Shown here in pieces: positions 30,859 to 39,085 of a stretch of DNA of 39,156 bases. Below the pieces are notes generated by a model. That model was not told where the DNA came from. It saw only the letters and a list, made by a program, of their open reading frames with translations, and did no database searches. The number at the start of each line of letters is the position of its first letter. Position 1 is the first letter of the stretch. The stretch is from an uncultured Ruminiclostridium sp. (lineage in GTDB: Bacteria > Bacillota > Clostridia > Oscillospirales > Ruminococcaceae): positions 40,782 to 79,937 of the forward strand of contig CAJTTE010000005.1 in the NCBI GenBank assembly GCA_910579265.1. The letters are read 5' to 3'. Position numbers and translations under genes: made by a program.

Positions 30859-33483
30859 GTGGATAACTCCTCGAAATTTATTAAAGAGCGATATGATATA
30901 GGAGGCATGACCTGCTCCGCATGCTCCGCTCACGTGGAAAAAGCGGTAACAAAGGTAAGCGGCGTAGATAAAGCGGAAGTAAACCTTCTGACTAATTCAA
31001 TGACCGTAGTATATGACAATACCGCCTGCACAAAAAACGATATAATAGAGGCTGTAGTTAAAAGCGGCTACACCGCATCCTTGCCGGTTGGAACGGGAGA
31101 AAAAAATATCAGGACCAAAAAGGAAAGTCCTGCGGAAATACGTAAAAAAGAATTTGAAAAAATGAAGACCCGTCTTATATGGTCGCTCGTATTTCTTATT
31201 CCTCTTTTCTATATTTCCATGGGACATATGCTGGGAGCGCCTCTTCCGGGTTTTTTACACGGTACCGAAAACTCGCATGCATTTGCATTTACTCAATTTC
31301 TTCTCACCTTCCCTATAGTAATTATCAATAAGCATTACTTTATAAACGGTTTCCGGAATCTTATAAAGGGCTCCCCTAATATGGACACGCTTATTGCTTT
31401 GGGCTCCGGAGCAGCTATGGTATACGGAATATTCGCAATATACCGTATAGGTTACGGACTGGGACATGACGATACCGTACTGGTGCAGCATTATTCAATG
31501 AATCTGTACTTTGAAAGCGCAGGTACGATATTGACGCTTATTTCAATAGGAAAAATGCTCGAAGCACGTGCAAAAGGAAAAACCTCATCGGCAATTGAAA
31601 AACTTCTTGATCTTGCTCCTAAAAACGCAGTAGTGGAACGAAACGGACAGGAGCTCACGATTTCTCCGGATGAAATATTAAACGGGGATATAATCATAGT
31701 TAAAGCGGGTGAAAGCGTAGCCGCAGACGGTATAATAACAGAGGGAAAAGGCGTTCTTGACCAATCCGCAGTTACAGGCGAAAGTATCGGTGTTGAGAAA
31801 ACCGTAGGCGACAATATAATCGCGGCATCAATAAATAAAAGCGGTTACTTTAAAATGCGTGCTGAGCGGGTCGGAAGCGAAACCACCCTTTCTCAGATCA
31901 TTCGCCTCGTAGAAGACGCAACCGGGTCAAAAGCTCCTATTGCCAAGCTTGCGGATAAAATCAGCGGCATATTTGTTCCTGTTGTAATTGCGATAGCGGT
32001 CATATCCGGGATACTGTGGCTTATTTCGGGTGAAAATATGGAAACATCACTTTCAACCGCCATCTCCGTTTTGGTAATATCCTGTCCATGTGCACTGGGA
32101 CTTGCTACTCCCGTGGCAATAATGGCAGGAACGGGAAAAGGCGCAGAAAACGGTATATTGATAAAATCCGCAACTGCTCTTGAAACCGCTCATAAACTTA
32201 ATGTTGCAGTTATGGATAAAACCGGAACGATAACAACAGGTAAACCTGCCGTAACTGAAATAATTACAGCCAACAATACCGATAAGCGTCATGTGCTGAC
32301 AATTGCTGCAAGCCTTGAAGAAAAATCGGAGCATCCTTTGGCCGAAGCGATTCTTAACTACGCCAAAAAAAATAACGTTGAAACTTTAACTTCGGAAAAT
32401 TTCGAGGCGGTATTCGGAAAAGGTATAACCGGTATTATCGACGGAAAAAAATGTCTTGCGGGTAATCTCGCTCTGCTTAATGAAAACTGCATAAATGCCG
32501 AACAATGGCAGATACATTTTGACCGATTGGCGGATAACGGTTCAACTCCGCTTTATATAGCCGAAGACGGAGTTGTAACAGGTATGATAGGCGTTGCGGA
32601 TACGGTAAAACCAACCGCAAGAGCAGCTGTTTCCGAGTTGAAATCAATGGGAATACAGGTAGTTATGCTGAGCGGAGACAATAAACGTACTGCCGAAGCT
32701 GTGGGACGCAGGCTCGGCATAGACAGGATCATTTCCGAAGTGCTTCCTGCCGATAAAGAAAGAATTATAAGACAGCTGCAAAGCGAAGGTAATCTGGTAG
32801 CGATGGTTGGCGACGGAATAAACGACGCTCCGGCTCTTGCCCGTTCCGATGTGGGTATGGCTATAGGCGCCGGAACAGATATAGCTATAGACAGCGCCGA
32901 TATAGTTCTTATGAAAAACAGCCTTCTTGATGTTTCCGGTGCCATAAAACTCAGTAAAGCGGTTATAAGAAATATTAAAGAAAATCTATTTTGGGCTTTT
33001 TTCTATAATGTATTATGTATACCTCTTGCCGCCGGAGCATTTGTTCCCATTTTCGGATGGCATCTTGATCCTATGTTCGGAGCATTGGCCATGAGCTTGT
33101 CAAGCTTTTGCGTAGTAATGAACGCCCTTCGTCTGAAGCTTTTTAAGTTTAGGCACGTTGATTTGATAGAAGAAAAAACTTCGGATAATATTGTAAATGA
33201 AGCGGCAATAACCGTAGTCGATCCCATTATTGCCGATGAAAATACCAAAAATAAAGGAGGAAATGTTATTATGAAGAAAAAAATCATTATTGAAGGCATG
33301 AGCTGCGGACACTGCTCCGCAAGAGTGGAAAAAGCGTTGAATGGTCTTGACGGCGTTACCGCCAAGGTCGATCTCGATTCCAAAACAGCCTTTGCTGAAA
33401 TTGCCGGGGGAATAACCGACGAAACCATTAAACGCACAATTGAAGATGCCGGCTACGAAGTAATAAATATTACAGAGGAATAA
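30859..33483 (+). CDS. copA: Copper-exporting P-type ATPase with C-terminal CopZ fusion
   Basis: 874 residues, GTG start behind AGGGGGA. N-terminal HMA copper domain GMTCSAC (Cys19, Cys22); membrane region from about residue 105; actuator TGES (306-309); copper-binding CPC (409-411) in the sixth helix; phosphorylation DKTGT (453-457); nucleotide-binding SEHPLAEA; hinge GDGINDAPAL; and YNVLCIPLAAGAF and MSLSSFCVVMNALRLK in the last helices, all of Cu(+)-ATPases (IB-1). After about 45 linker residues a second complete HMA domain follows, MKKKIIIEGMSCGHCSARVE (from Met805; Cys816, Cys819), which is CopZ. A ribosome site inside the linker (33255-33260) means CopZ may also be made alone. It pumps Cu(+) out of the cytoplasm. 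No regulator gene adjoins. Confidence 0.96.
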   Translation: MDNSSKFIKERYDIGGMTCSACSAHVEKAVTKVSGVDKAEVNLLTNSMTVVYDNTACTKNDIIEAVVKSGYTASLPVGTGEKNIRTKKESPAEIRKKEFEKMKTRLIWSLVFLIPLFYISMGHMLGAPLPGFLHGTENSHAFAFTQFLLTFPIVIINKHYFINGFRNLIKGSPNMDTLIALGSGAAMVYGIFAIYRIGYGLGHDDTVLVQHYSMNLYFESAGTILTLISIGKMLEARAKGKTSSAIEKLLDLAPKNAVVERNGQELTISPDEILNGDIIIVKAGESVAADGIITEGKGVLDQSAVTGESIGVEKTVGDNIIAASINKSGYFKMRAERVGSETTLSQIIRLVEDATGSKAPIAKLADKISGIFVPVVIAIAVISGILWLISGENMETSLSTAISVLVISCPCALGLATPVAIMAGTGKGAENGILIKSATALETAHKLNVAVMDKTGTITTGKPAVTEIITANNTDKRHVLTIAASLEEKSEHPLAEAILNYAKKNNVETLTSENFEAVFGKGITGIIDGKKCLAGNLALLNENCINAEQWQIHFDRLADNGSTPLYIAEDGVVTGMIGVADTVKPTARAAVSELKSMGIQVVMLSGDNKRTAEAVGRRLGIDRIISEVLPADKERIIRQLQSEGNLVAMVGDGINDAPALARSDVGMAIGAGTDIAIDSADIVLMKNSLLDVSGAIKLSKAVIRNIKENLFWAFFYNVLCIPLAAGAFVPIFGWHLDPMFGALAMSLSSFCVVMNALRLKLFKFRHVDLIEEKTSDNIVNEAAITVVDPIIADENTKNKGGNVIMKKKIIIEGMSCGHCSARVEKALNGLDGVTAKVDLDSKTAFAEIAGGITDETIKRTIEDAGYEVINITEE
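33271..33483 (+). CDS. copZ: Probable internal start for free CopZ copper chaperone
   Basis: 70 residues starting at the in-frame ATG 33271, with AGGAGG (33255-33260) ten bases upstream. The product is a complete ferredoxin-like HMA domain with GMSCGHC, and the preceding translation NKGGNVI is just the ribosome site read as protein. This is the arrangement expected if separate copA and copZ genes lost the copA stop codon. CopZ carries Cu(+) to CopA. Whether free CopZ is made is inference. Confidence 0.6.
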   Translation: MKKKIIIEGMSCGHCSARVEKALNGLDGVTAKVDLDSKTAFAEIAGGITDETIKRTIEDAGYEVINITEE

Positions 33484-33632
33484 TTTTTCAATAACCCGCA
33501 CCTGATCATTAAAAGCTAAAAGGGGGCGGGCTTTTCTTTTTGCGGTATCAAATCATCTTTTTATAGGCGAATACGTCGGCTTGCCGCAAGGAATTTATAT
33601 TGTACGTCTTTCATATTATATAAAACAAGCTA

Positions 33633-33661
33633 TTGCCATCAGACATTTTTTATGCTACAAT
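33633..33661 (+). promoter_or_regulatory. Sigma-A promoter of the DUF2871 gene
   Basis: TTGCCA (33633-33638), 17 bases, TACAAT (33656-33661), 32 bases before the ATG at 33693. Confidence 0.7.
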
Positions 33662-33692
33662 TATTGTAAACAATATAAGGAGGATATCACAA

Positions 33693-34121
33693 ATGATAAA
33701 ACGTTGTTCAAATTCCGCGCTTATATACGCTGTGATCGCTATGGTATTCGGAGTATTTTACAGAGAGTTCACAAAATTCAACGGTTTTGAAGGTGATACA
33801 AGACTATCGGTCATCCACACACATTATTTTATCTTGGGTATGATGTTCTTTTTGATACTTATGCTGATTGAAAAAAGCATAGGATTCTCGTCGGAAAAGC
33901 ACGCCGGAAAAATAATATTTACATATCACATAGGCTTAAACATAACCGGAGCCGCTTTTTTTGCCAGAGGTTTGACCCAGGCCCTTCAAAGCGAATTAAG
34001 TAAAGGCGCAGACGCTTCTATTTCCGGAGTTGCCGGCATAGGTCATGTTATAATGGGAGTAAGCATCATACTGCTGCTGTTAAAAATAAAAAAATCCGCG
34101 TCCTCGGGTGATAAGAAATAA
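33693..34121 (+). CDS. DUF2871 membrane protein
   Basis: 142 residues from the ATG at 33693, which has AAGGAGG nine bases upstream. Four membrane helices; VFGVFYREFTKFNGFEG then LSVIHTHYFILGMMFF (His-Thr-His near residue 45) are characteristic of DUF2871, a family of unknown function. The His pair next to a helix could bind a metal. It follows the copper ATPase by about 210 bases and has its own promoter. The next gene follows this stop by 19 bases. Confidence 0.8.
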   Translation: MIKRCSNSALIYAVIAMVFGVFYREFTKFNGFEGDTRLSVIHTHYFILGMMFFLILMLIEKSIGFSSEKHAGKIIFTYHIGLNITGAAFFARGLTQALQSELSKGADASISGVAGIGHVIMGVSIILLLLKIKKSASSGDKK

Positions 34122-34140
34122 ACTTATAAGGATAGTCCAG

Positions 34141-34704
34141 ATGGAATTATTTAACGCTTTTTTAAACAGGTATCCGCCATGCGAAAATTTGAAAAAACCA
34201 GATTCCGTATTATTGAAAAAATACCAAGGTATTCTTCCTCAAAGTCTCTTGGATTTTTGGAAGAAATACGGCTTTGGAAATTATGGAGACGGTTTTTTTA
34301 AAATTATTGATCCCGATGAATATAAGGATAATTTGAATGAATGGTTATGCGGCGAAAGCTCCGATCGTATTCCGATCATGCTTACCGGTTTTGGTAATAT
34401 AATATACTACAGAAAAATTTCCGAAGATGTTGATGATGTATGCATGGTAAATATCCATTACCGTAATACAATGCTTTGCGCATACAGTTTTGAGAATTTT
34501 TTCAACTTCTTTTTTTCGGATGAAGAAACGGAAGAAATACTAAACAAAAAGCTTTTTAACGAGGCAATAAAAAAACTGGGTAAGCTGGAAGAAAAAGAAA
34601 TCTTTTATTTTGCTCCTGCGCTTGTATGGGGAGGATCGGAAAAGCTCGAATTTGTAAAAAAGGGCAGCGCTTTGGTACATCAGGTTTTGCTTCTTCAAAT
34701 GTAA
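34141..34704 (+). CDS. GAD-like/DUF1851 protein (Tdi1-type immunity)
   Basis: 187 residues from the ATG at 34141 (AAGGAT just upstream); a GTG at 34108 would overlap the previous gene. The N-terminal half, YPPCENLKKPDSVLLKKYQG then ILPQSLLDFWKKYGFGNYGD, is the GAD-like domain (PF08887). The C-terminal half, ending FAPALVWGGSEKLEFVKKGS and a final LLLQM, is DUF1851 (T6SS immunity Tdi1 C-terminus). These proteins neutralise polymorphic toxins, for example DNA- or NAD-degrading effectors. No toxin gene lies on either side, so it is an orphan. Family recognition is by eye. Confidence 0.7.
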   Translation: MELFNAFLNRYPPCENLKKPDSVLLKKYQGILPQSLLDFWKKYGFGNYGDGFFKIIDPDEYKDNLNEWLCGESSDRIPIMLTGFGNIIYYRKISEDVDDVCMVNIHYRNTMLCAYSFENFFNFFFSDEETEEILNKKLFNEAIKKLGKLEEKEIFYFAPALVWGGSEKLEFVKKGSALVHQVLLLQM

Positions 34705-35056
34705 CTGTCAATTGATATTACTATAAACACATCTGGCTTTAATAATTTTGCATGGCTTCAATACTGTAAATTGGACTCGGTATTTATCTTTGCGATAACT
34801 TTTTCTCCATACAGGAGAATGAAGTATCTTTTAAAAACCAATTCAATCATATATCGCTGAAATATTAAAAAGCGGTTTCATGCTTTTTGAAAAGAGCGGC
34901 GAAAAATACGCATAGAATTAAAGAAAAAGCGTAGAATTATAAGAATATTTAAGCTTTTTAAACTAATACTGACCACATTTAATATAACTCGGATTTTCAG
35001 ATGTTTAAAAAAGGTTATTTTTTAAAGTTTTTCACGGATTCTGACTATTAACAATA
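34705..35056. other. Intergenic sequence without recognised content
   Basis: AT-rich gap. No supported frame, no repeat family match. Confidence 0.35.
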
Positions 35057-35100
35057 ATAAAAATTCCCGACAGAACTTAAGTTCTGCCGGGAATTTTTAT
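35057..35100. terminator. Large palindrome, probable bidirectional terminator
   Basis: A 44-base near-perfect palindrome centred on CTTAAG (arms 35057-35078 and 35079-35100, one mismatch), with A and T runs at both ends. It begins 350 bases downstream of the immunity gene; it may belong to the repeat cluster. Confidence 0.65.
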
Positions 35101-35118
35101 TGGAGCTTCAGCGTAAAA

Positions 35119-35139
35119 ACCACCGACTCGGTCGGTGGA
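35119..35139. mobile_element. IS200-type terminal hairpin
   Basis: CCACCGAC (35120-35127) and GTCGGTGG (35131-35138) around a three-base loop: the same kind of hairpin as the IS200 right ends at 35947-35968 and 219-239. Probably the end of an earlier copy. Confidence 0.5.
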
Positions 35140-35245
35140 ATAAAAAGCTTTAGCAAAATAACGACCTCCGATATGGTATAATAACCTCAAACGGAATAAA
35201 GAGGAAGAAATTATTTTAAATGTTTGAGAACATTTTACCGTTTCA

Positions 35246-35978
35246 GAGGAATCGCTCCGCTTTGCTGCGCTCTACTTATGGTATAATAGTAACGGTTTGG
35301 CAGCCGCATTACTATTACTTTAACATAAAGGAGGTCATTAGCAGATGAAAAATGAAATAAAAACATTGTCACATCCAACATAAGGATGTGAGTATCACAT
35401 AGTATACGCGTCCAAATACCGCGGAAAAGCGATATGTGGATAGACAAGGGGAGTATAGGGATATAGGGAAAATACTCCGAAAGCTGTGTGTAGAAAAAAG
35501 TAAAGATAATAGAAACAAATGCTTGTCCCGACCATATTCACATCCTTGTAATAGTACCGCCATGCTCAAACAATAGCACGGTTTGTCGGATTTATCAAAG
35601 ATAAAAGTACATTGATGATATTTGACAGTTATGCGAACTTAAAGTACAAATACGGAAACAGTCATTTTTGGTGTGGAGGATATTTTACGGATACGATGGG
35701 AAGAAATAAAACCGCGATAAAACAATATATTCAAGATCAGCTGAAAAAGATAATGAATATGATCAAATGGCATTGAAGGAATATGTTGATCCATTTACGG
35801 ACAGCAAGAATTAAAGGAATTATTGACCCGTTTAAGGACAAAAATAAACAGCCGCTTAAGCGTCTGTCTGTAGCAGTAATGAAATGTCAGATCGTCAATG
35901 CCCCCTTAGGATTGAGCCTGTAACTTGTCCTTTTAGAGCGTGTGCAAACCACCGCTTCGGTGGTGGTTTTGATTTGAC
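35246..35978 (+). mobile_element. Degraded IS200/IS605-family insertion sequence
   Basis: Left end GAGGAATCGCTCCGCTTTGC (same as at 13), then a tnpA remnant, then a right end GAGCCTGTAAC...GTGTGCAAACCACCGC with a strong hairpin (35947-35968, AACCACCGC/GGTGGTGGTT). There are no terminal inverted repeats or target duplications, as expected for Y1 HUH elements. No TnpB-like gene is present. The copy cannot move without a transposase supplied by another copy. Confidence 0.8.
35345..35816 (+). pseudogene. tnpA: IS200-type Y1 transposase tnpA, inactivated
   Basis: ATG at 35345 behind AAAGGAGG. Translation across frames gives LSHPT then GCEYHIVYASKYRGKA, then VGFIKDKSTLMIFDSYANLK with YKYGNSHFWCGGYFTDTMGR and NKTAIKQYIQDQ, and, after a frame change, KEYVDPFTDSKN: the full order of IS200 TnpA. 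At least four stop codons and more than one frameshift interrupt it. The HUH motif in the CPDHIHM segment is damaged (a PTIFTSL-like reading near 35530). Therefore not functional. Confidence 0.9.
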
Positions 35979-35984
35979 ATGGAT

Positions 35985-36040
35985 AGCGTCCCAAGTTAGC
36001 AGAAATTGTAAAATTAGCGGTTTTTCATGAATCACCTAAA
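35985..36040. repeat. Family D fragment
   Basis: GCGTCCCAAGTTAGCAGAAA, then GGTTTTTCATGAATCACC, resembles the D2 end (GCGTCCGCAGTTAGCAGAAA, then CTTTTCAGATACGCC). Only this end is present. Confidence 0.6.
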
Positions 36041-36051
36041 ATCAGCATAAA

Positions 36052-36262
36052 AAAATTATAAATATGATCGAATGACATTACATTTAAGGAATTATTGACC
36101 CGTTTAGTAAGCAAATATTAAAGGATAAAAAACAGACAGCCTTTTCAGAGGCTGTCTGTAATAATACTATGTCATATCTTCAATGAACCTTCAGGAGCTG
36201 AACCTTTAATTCACCCATTTAGGGCAACGAATCTACCACTTAACTGGTGATTTTGATTCGCA
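36052..36262 (+). mobile_element. Second IS200 relic: tnpA 3' end and right end
   Basis: 36058-36110 repeats the tnpA tail of the previous copy (AATATGATCGAATGACATTA, then GGAATTATTGACCCGTTTAG). A hairpin CAGACAGCC/GGCTGTCTG (36133-36158) and a terminal hairpin (CTACCACTTAACTGGTG region, 36233-36250) follow. The 5' part of the element is missing. Confidence 0.65.
36131..36160 (-). terminator. Hairpin able to terminate the SGNH lipoprotein gene
   Basis: CAGACAGCC, eight-base loop, GGCTGTCTG; on the minus strand it is followed by TTTTTTATCC. It lies 110 bases beyond the lipoprotein gene stop and forms part of the IS200 relic. Confidence 0.6.
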
Positions 36263-36268
36263 TTTTAA

Positions 36269-37654
36269 TTAACTTATCAGCAATCCGCATATCGTTATCA
36301 TGGAAGCGTCTTCCATATCCTGCGGAACTATTTCTATAGTATGCTTGCCCTTTTCTTCAAATGATACGATTTTTGCCGCTTCGGCATAATTACCCCAACC
36401 TCCGGGAAAACGTGTGTCAATATTGGCGGCAAGCTCACCGTCAACATATACGTCAAGTACTGTTCCCGCTTTTGTGGTCTTACCGAAAAGCAATCCGAAA
36501 TTTTTCGCTTCAACATCCTTAAATACAAGTTTTGCTCCGTTAAATCCGCCCTGCTTCCTCAAAAGCCAGTATCCGGTAAAGTTACCGAAAGTCGCGTCCG
36601 GAATACATTTAAAATTGCCCGTTTCATCAAAAGCTTCAAAATTTGCGGGAGTTATAAGACTTGCTTCGGAATAATGATCCTTTGTATATGCCGATGAAAA
36701 ATCGCTTTCATCCCCGCTTATATCGTCCTTGCTGCTGTTTACGCTTTCGAGATAATGAATAATGAGTTCTGAAAGGACCTTATGTCCTGCGGCATTTGGA
36801 TGTATATTATCATCGGAAATATCCTTCCATTTAATATGCCCGTTTTTTATAACATCAAGAATAGCGTTTCTGTATGAAATAAAAGGAAGATCATAATTTT
36901 TGGCCACATCATAATGATAATTTTGAACGGAGGTACCGTTTTCCTGCGTCATTCCTATACAAACCACGGCCGGCTTGCTCTCGCTGTTCCACAATTTTCT
37001 GAGAAGGCTGTCATAGCTGTCCACATCACGACGGGTATTTTCCGTTGTATCATTTACGGAAAACTCAACAAAAACAATATCCGGCTTTTGTGAAATTACG
37101 TCACGATCAGCTCTGTGGACTCCTATATACGATCCCGTGGCACCTATGCCGGCGCGTACATAATTGATTTTTGAATTTGAAAACGTAGATTCAAACCAAT
37201 TCGTAACGAGCTTTGCATAACATCCGTTATCACCTCCGCTTACACCTTGCGTAATAGATCCGCCGATGTAAGCGACCGTTATATCGTTTCCCTCTCCGGC
37301 TTTCTTCATAACCGATGCAAGACGTACCTGATTACCTTTATTAAGTTCTGATAAAGCGATCATCCTGTCGGTGATCGTACCATCCAGTGAATAAGGAGCA
37401 TCAGCCGCTCCGTCCGCATAGCTGTAATCGTTAAGATCCGTTACATTCGATGGCGGAGGCTCTTCCGTATTATCCGGGAGCTTAGAAGGAGCATTTGTTT
37501 CTTCTCCGCTTTCGACGGATGTCTGTGAACCGGTTTGCTCAGGAGCGGTTGAAGTGTTTTCACCGTTATTTTCACCGCCTCCGTTGTCACATGCGGCAGT
37601 TGCCAGCAGCAGTGCGGAAGCAAGCATTAACGCCGTAATTTTTTTCAGCTTCAT
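36269..37654 (-). CDS. SGNH/GDSL-hydrolase lipoprotein
   Basis: 461 residues. A lipoprotein signal ends in LLATAAC (Cys22), followed by an Asn/Glu/Thr/Pro-rich linker to about residue 75. The SGNH hydrolase domain (about 90-305) has block I IGGSITQG, block II AGIGATGSY, block III VEFSVNDTTEN, and block V DDNIHPNAAGH with the catalytic Asp/His. A C-terminal beta-sandwich (about 330-461) with a YVDGELAANIDT stretch looks carbohydrate-binding. It probably de-esterifies polysaccharides at the cell surface. Promoter at 37706-37734; GGAGGAAAAAA precedes the ATG. Confidence 0.88.
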   Translation of the reverse strand: MKLKKITALMLASALLLATAACDNGGGENNGENTSTAPEQTGSQTSVESGEETNAPSKLPDNTEEPPPSNVTDLNDYSYADGAADAPYSLDGTITDRMIALSELNKGNQVRLASVMKKAGEGNDITVAYIGGSITQGVSGGDNGCYAKLVTNWFESTFSNSKINYVRAGIGATGSYIGVHRADRDVISQKPDIVFVEFSVNDTTENTRRDVDSYDSLLRKLWNSESKPAVVCIGMTQENGTSVQNYHYDVAKNYDLPFISYRNAILDVIKNGHIKWKDISDDNIHPNAAGHKVLSELIIHYLESVNSSKDDISGDESDFSSAYTKDHYSEASLITPANFEAFDETGNFKCIPDATFGNFTGYWLLRKQGGFNGAKLVFKDVEAKNFGLLFGKTTKAGTVLDVYVDGELAANIDTRFPGGWGNYAEAAKIVSFEEKGKHTIEIVPQDMEDASMITICGLLIS

Positions 37655-37983
37655 TTTTTTCCTCCATATTATATAAGCTTTTTCAGCTTTTTGCTTTTAT
37701 ATTATAGCATAGCAGATACAATGAAAAAAGTCAAGAGAAAAGAGTAATATGAATCGAAGTCTCTTGCATTTGCTCCACATTTGTGATAATATAAATTAAA
37801 GCAGCACCGCAAATTAATATTGCCCTATTATAACATAAGATCAGATTTTACTGCTCACAAAGGTCTGCATATAACGGCGGCCTATTTAAAAGATAATCTG
37901 AGATCGCATAAAATACGGGAATATATAATCTGCGGTATTGACTTGATTACGCGGCATAAAATCTATAAGGAAAGGTTAAAAAA
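37655..37983. other. Divergent gap between the two esterase genes
   Basis: Holds the lipoprotein promoter (37706-37734). GCAGCACCGCAAATTAATAT at about 37801 faintly resembles a family A end but is too weak to count. TTGACT at 37938-37943 may be the -35 of the plus-strand gene, with no clear -10. Confidence 0.4.
37706..37734 (-). promoter_or_regulatory. Promoter of the SGNH lipoprotein gene
   Basis: TTGACT (complement of 37729-37734), 17 bases, TATGCT (complement of 37706-37711). A perfect TATAAT overlaps it five bases further on but at 22-base spacing. Confidence 0.6.
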
Positions 37984-39057
37984 ATGAGAATTTTACCTGA
38001 TAACAGCGCATTTTCCTATATGGGAAGAATTGATTTTTCACAACCGGAAAAACCGTTGTTTATTTATGCGGGAAGTATGGTTGAAATCAGATTTAAAAGT
38101 AAGAAAGCAGGTTTTTACATCACCAATGAAAAACTGGGAAATTATTGCTCAGTAGGAGCTGTTTTGGATGGAGTACAATATAAATTTCCTATCGAAACTG
38201 ATGACGATGAAATTTATATTGAAATCTCTGATAGCATTGAGAATAACTGGCATTCCGACCAAAATAACGGTTGGCACAGTCTGACGGTATTTAAACGCCA
38301 GGGGGCGGCAAATTATATAAGATTCGGAGGCATAGAGATAGATGATGACGGTCTGGTCGAACCCTGTCAAAAGGATTACAATATTAATATTGAAGTATTC
38401 GGTGACAGCGTTTCCGCCGGTGAAATAACCGAAGCGATATATAACGAAGCAATTACCGACAATCCCGGCCACACGAACGGAATACATGACAACAGCTGGT
38501 TCAGCTACCCGCTTATTCTCAGCCGTATGTTGAATGCCAGGGTAAATAACAATTCACAAGGCGGTATCGCCTTATTGGATAAAACAGGATTTTTTAACGG
38601 TCCCGAATGGGAAAATCTTATCGGTGTCGAAACTACATATGACAAATTGAGTTATGTTAAATACTCAAAGGAGGGGTTGACTCCATGGGACTTCTCCCGT
38701 TTTACTCCGGATATTATTATTATGGCCATAGGTCAGAATGATCCTAATCCGTTTCCGGAAAAAACAGAATCACCTGAACACATTAAAATGTGGAAGGATA
38801 AATATAAAGAAATAATTCTTGACCTGAGAAAACGCTACGGAAAACCTGTAAAGGTACTGATGATACTTACGGTGCTTATGCACGATGAGCGGTGGGACAG
38901 ATACCTTGATGAGATTCAACAGGAAATGCAGGACGATAATATCAGGCACTTTATGTTTACACGCTGCGGCAAAGCTACTCCGGGACACCCGAGAGCTACC
39001 GAGCAGGCGGAAATGGCTTCTGAACTGGCAGCAGTGATCAGACAATGGTGTTTTTGA
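37984..39057 (+). CDS. CE2-like SGNH esterase (acetylxylan esterase type)
   Basis: 357 residues, no signal peptide. An N-terminal beta-sandwich (about 1-130: MGRIDFSQPEKPLFIYAGSM, YIRFGGIEIDDDG) precedes the SGNH catalytic domain, the order of carbohydrate esterase family 2. Catalytic motifs: VFGDSVSAGE (Ser at about 142), NSQGGIAL, MAIGQNDPNPF, and the final TPGHPRATEQAEMA with the catalytic His. It probably removes acetyl groups from plant or host glycans; without a signal it may act inside the cell on imported oligosaccharides. AAGGAAAGG precedes the ATG. Divergent from the lipoprotein esterase. Confidence 0.88.
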   Translation: MRILPDNSAFSYMGRIDFSQPEKPLFIYAGSMVEIRFKSKKAGFYITNEKLGNYCSVGAVLDGVQYKFPIETDDDEIYIEISDSIENNWHSDQNNGWHSLTVFKRQGAANYIRFGGIEIDDDGLVEPCQKDYNINIEVFGDSVSAGEITEAIYNEAITDNPGHTNGIHDNSWFSYPLILSRMLNARVNNNSQGGIALLDKTGFFNGPEWENLIGVETTYDKLSYVKYSKEGLTPWDFSRFTPDIIIMAIGQNDPNPFPEKTESPEHIKMWKDKYKEIILDLRKRYGKPVKVLMILTVLMHDERWDRYLDEIQQEMQDDNIRHFMFTRCGKATPGHPRATEQAEMASELAAVIRQWCF

Positions 39058-39085
39058 TAACTGCTTTTTCATAACCGTCCGGTAA

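Noticed and set aside
33100..33501. 133-codon minus-strand frame with many Cys and Phe
   Set aside because: Opposite strand of the copA end; no ribosome site.
37801..37830. Possible family A end (GCAGCACCGCAAATTAATAT)
   Set aside because: Too many differences and no partner end.
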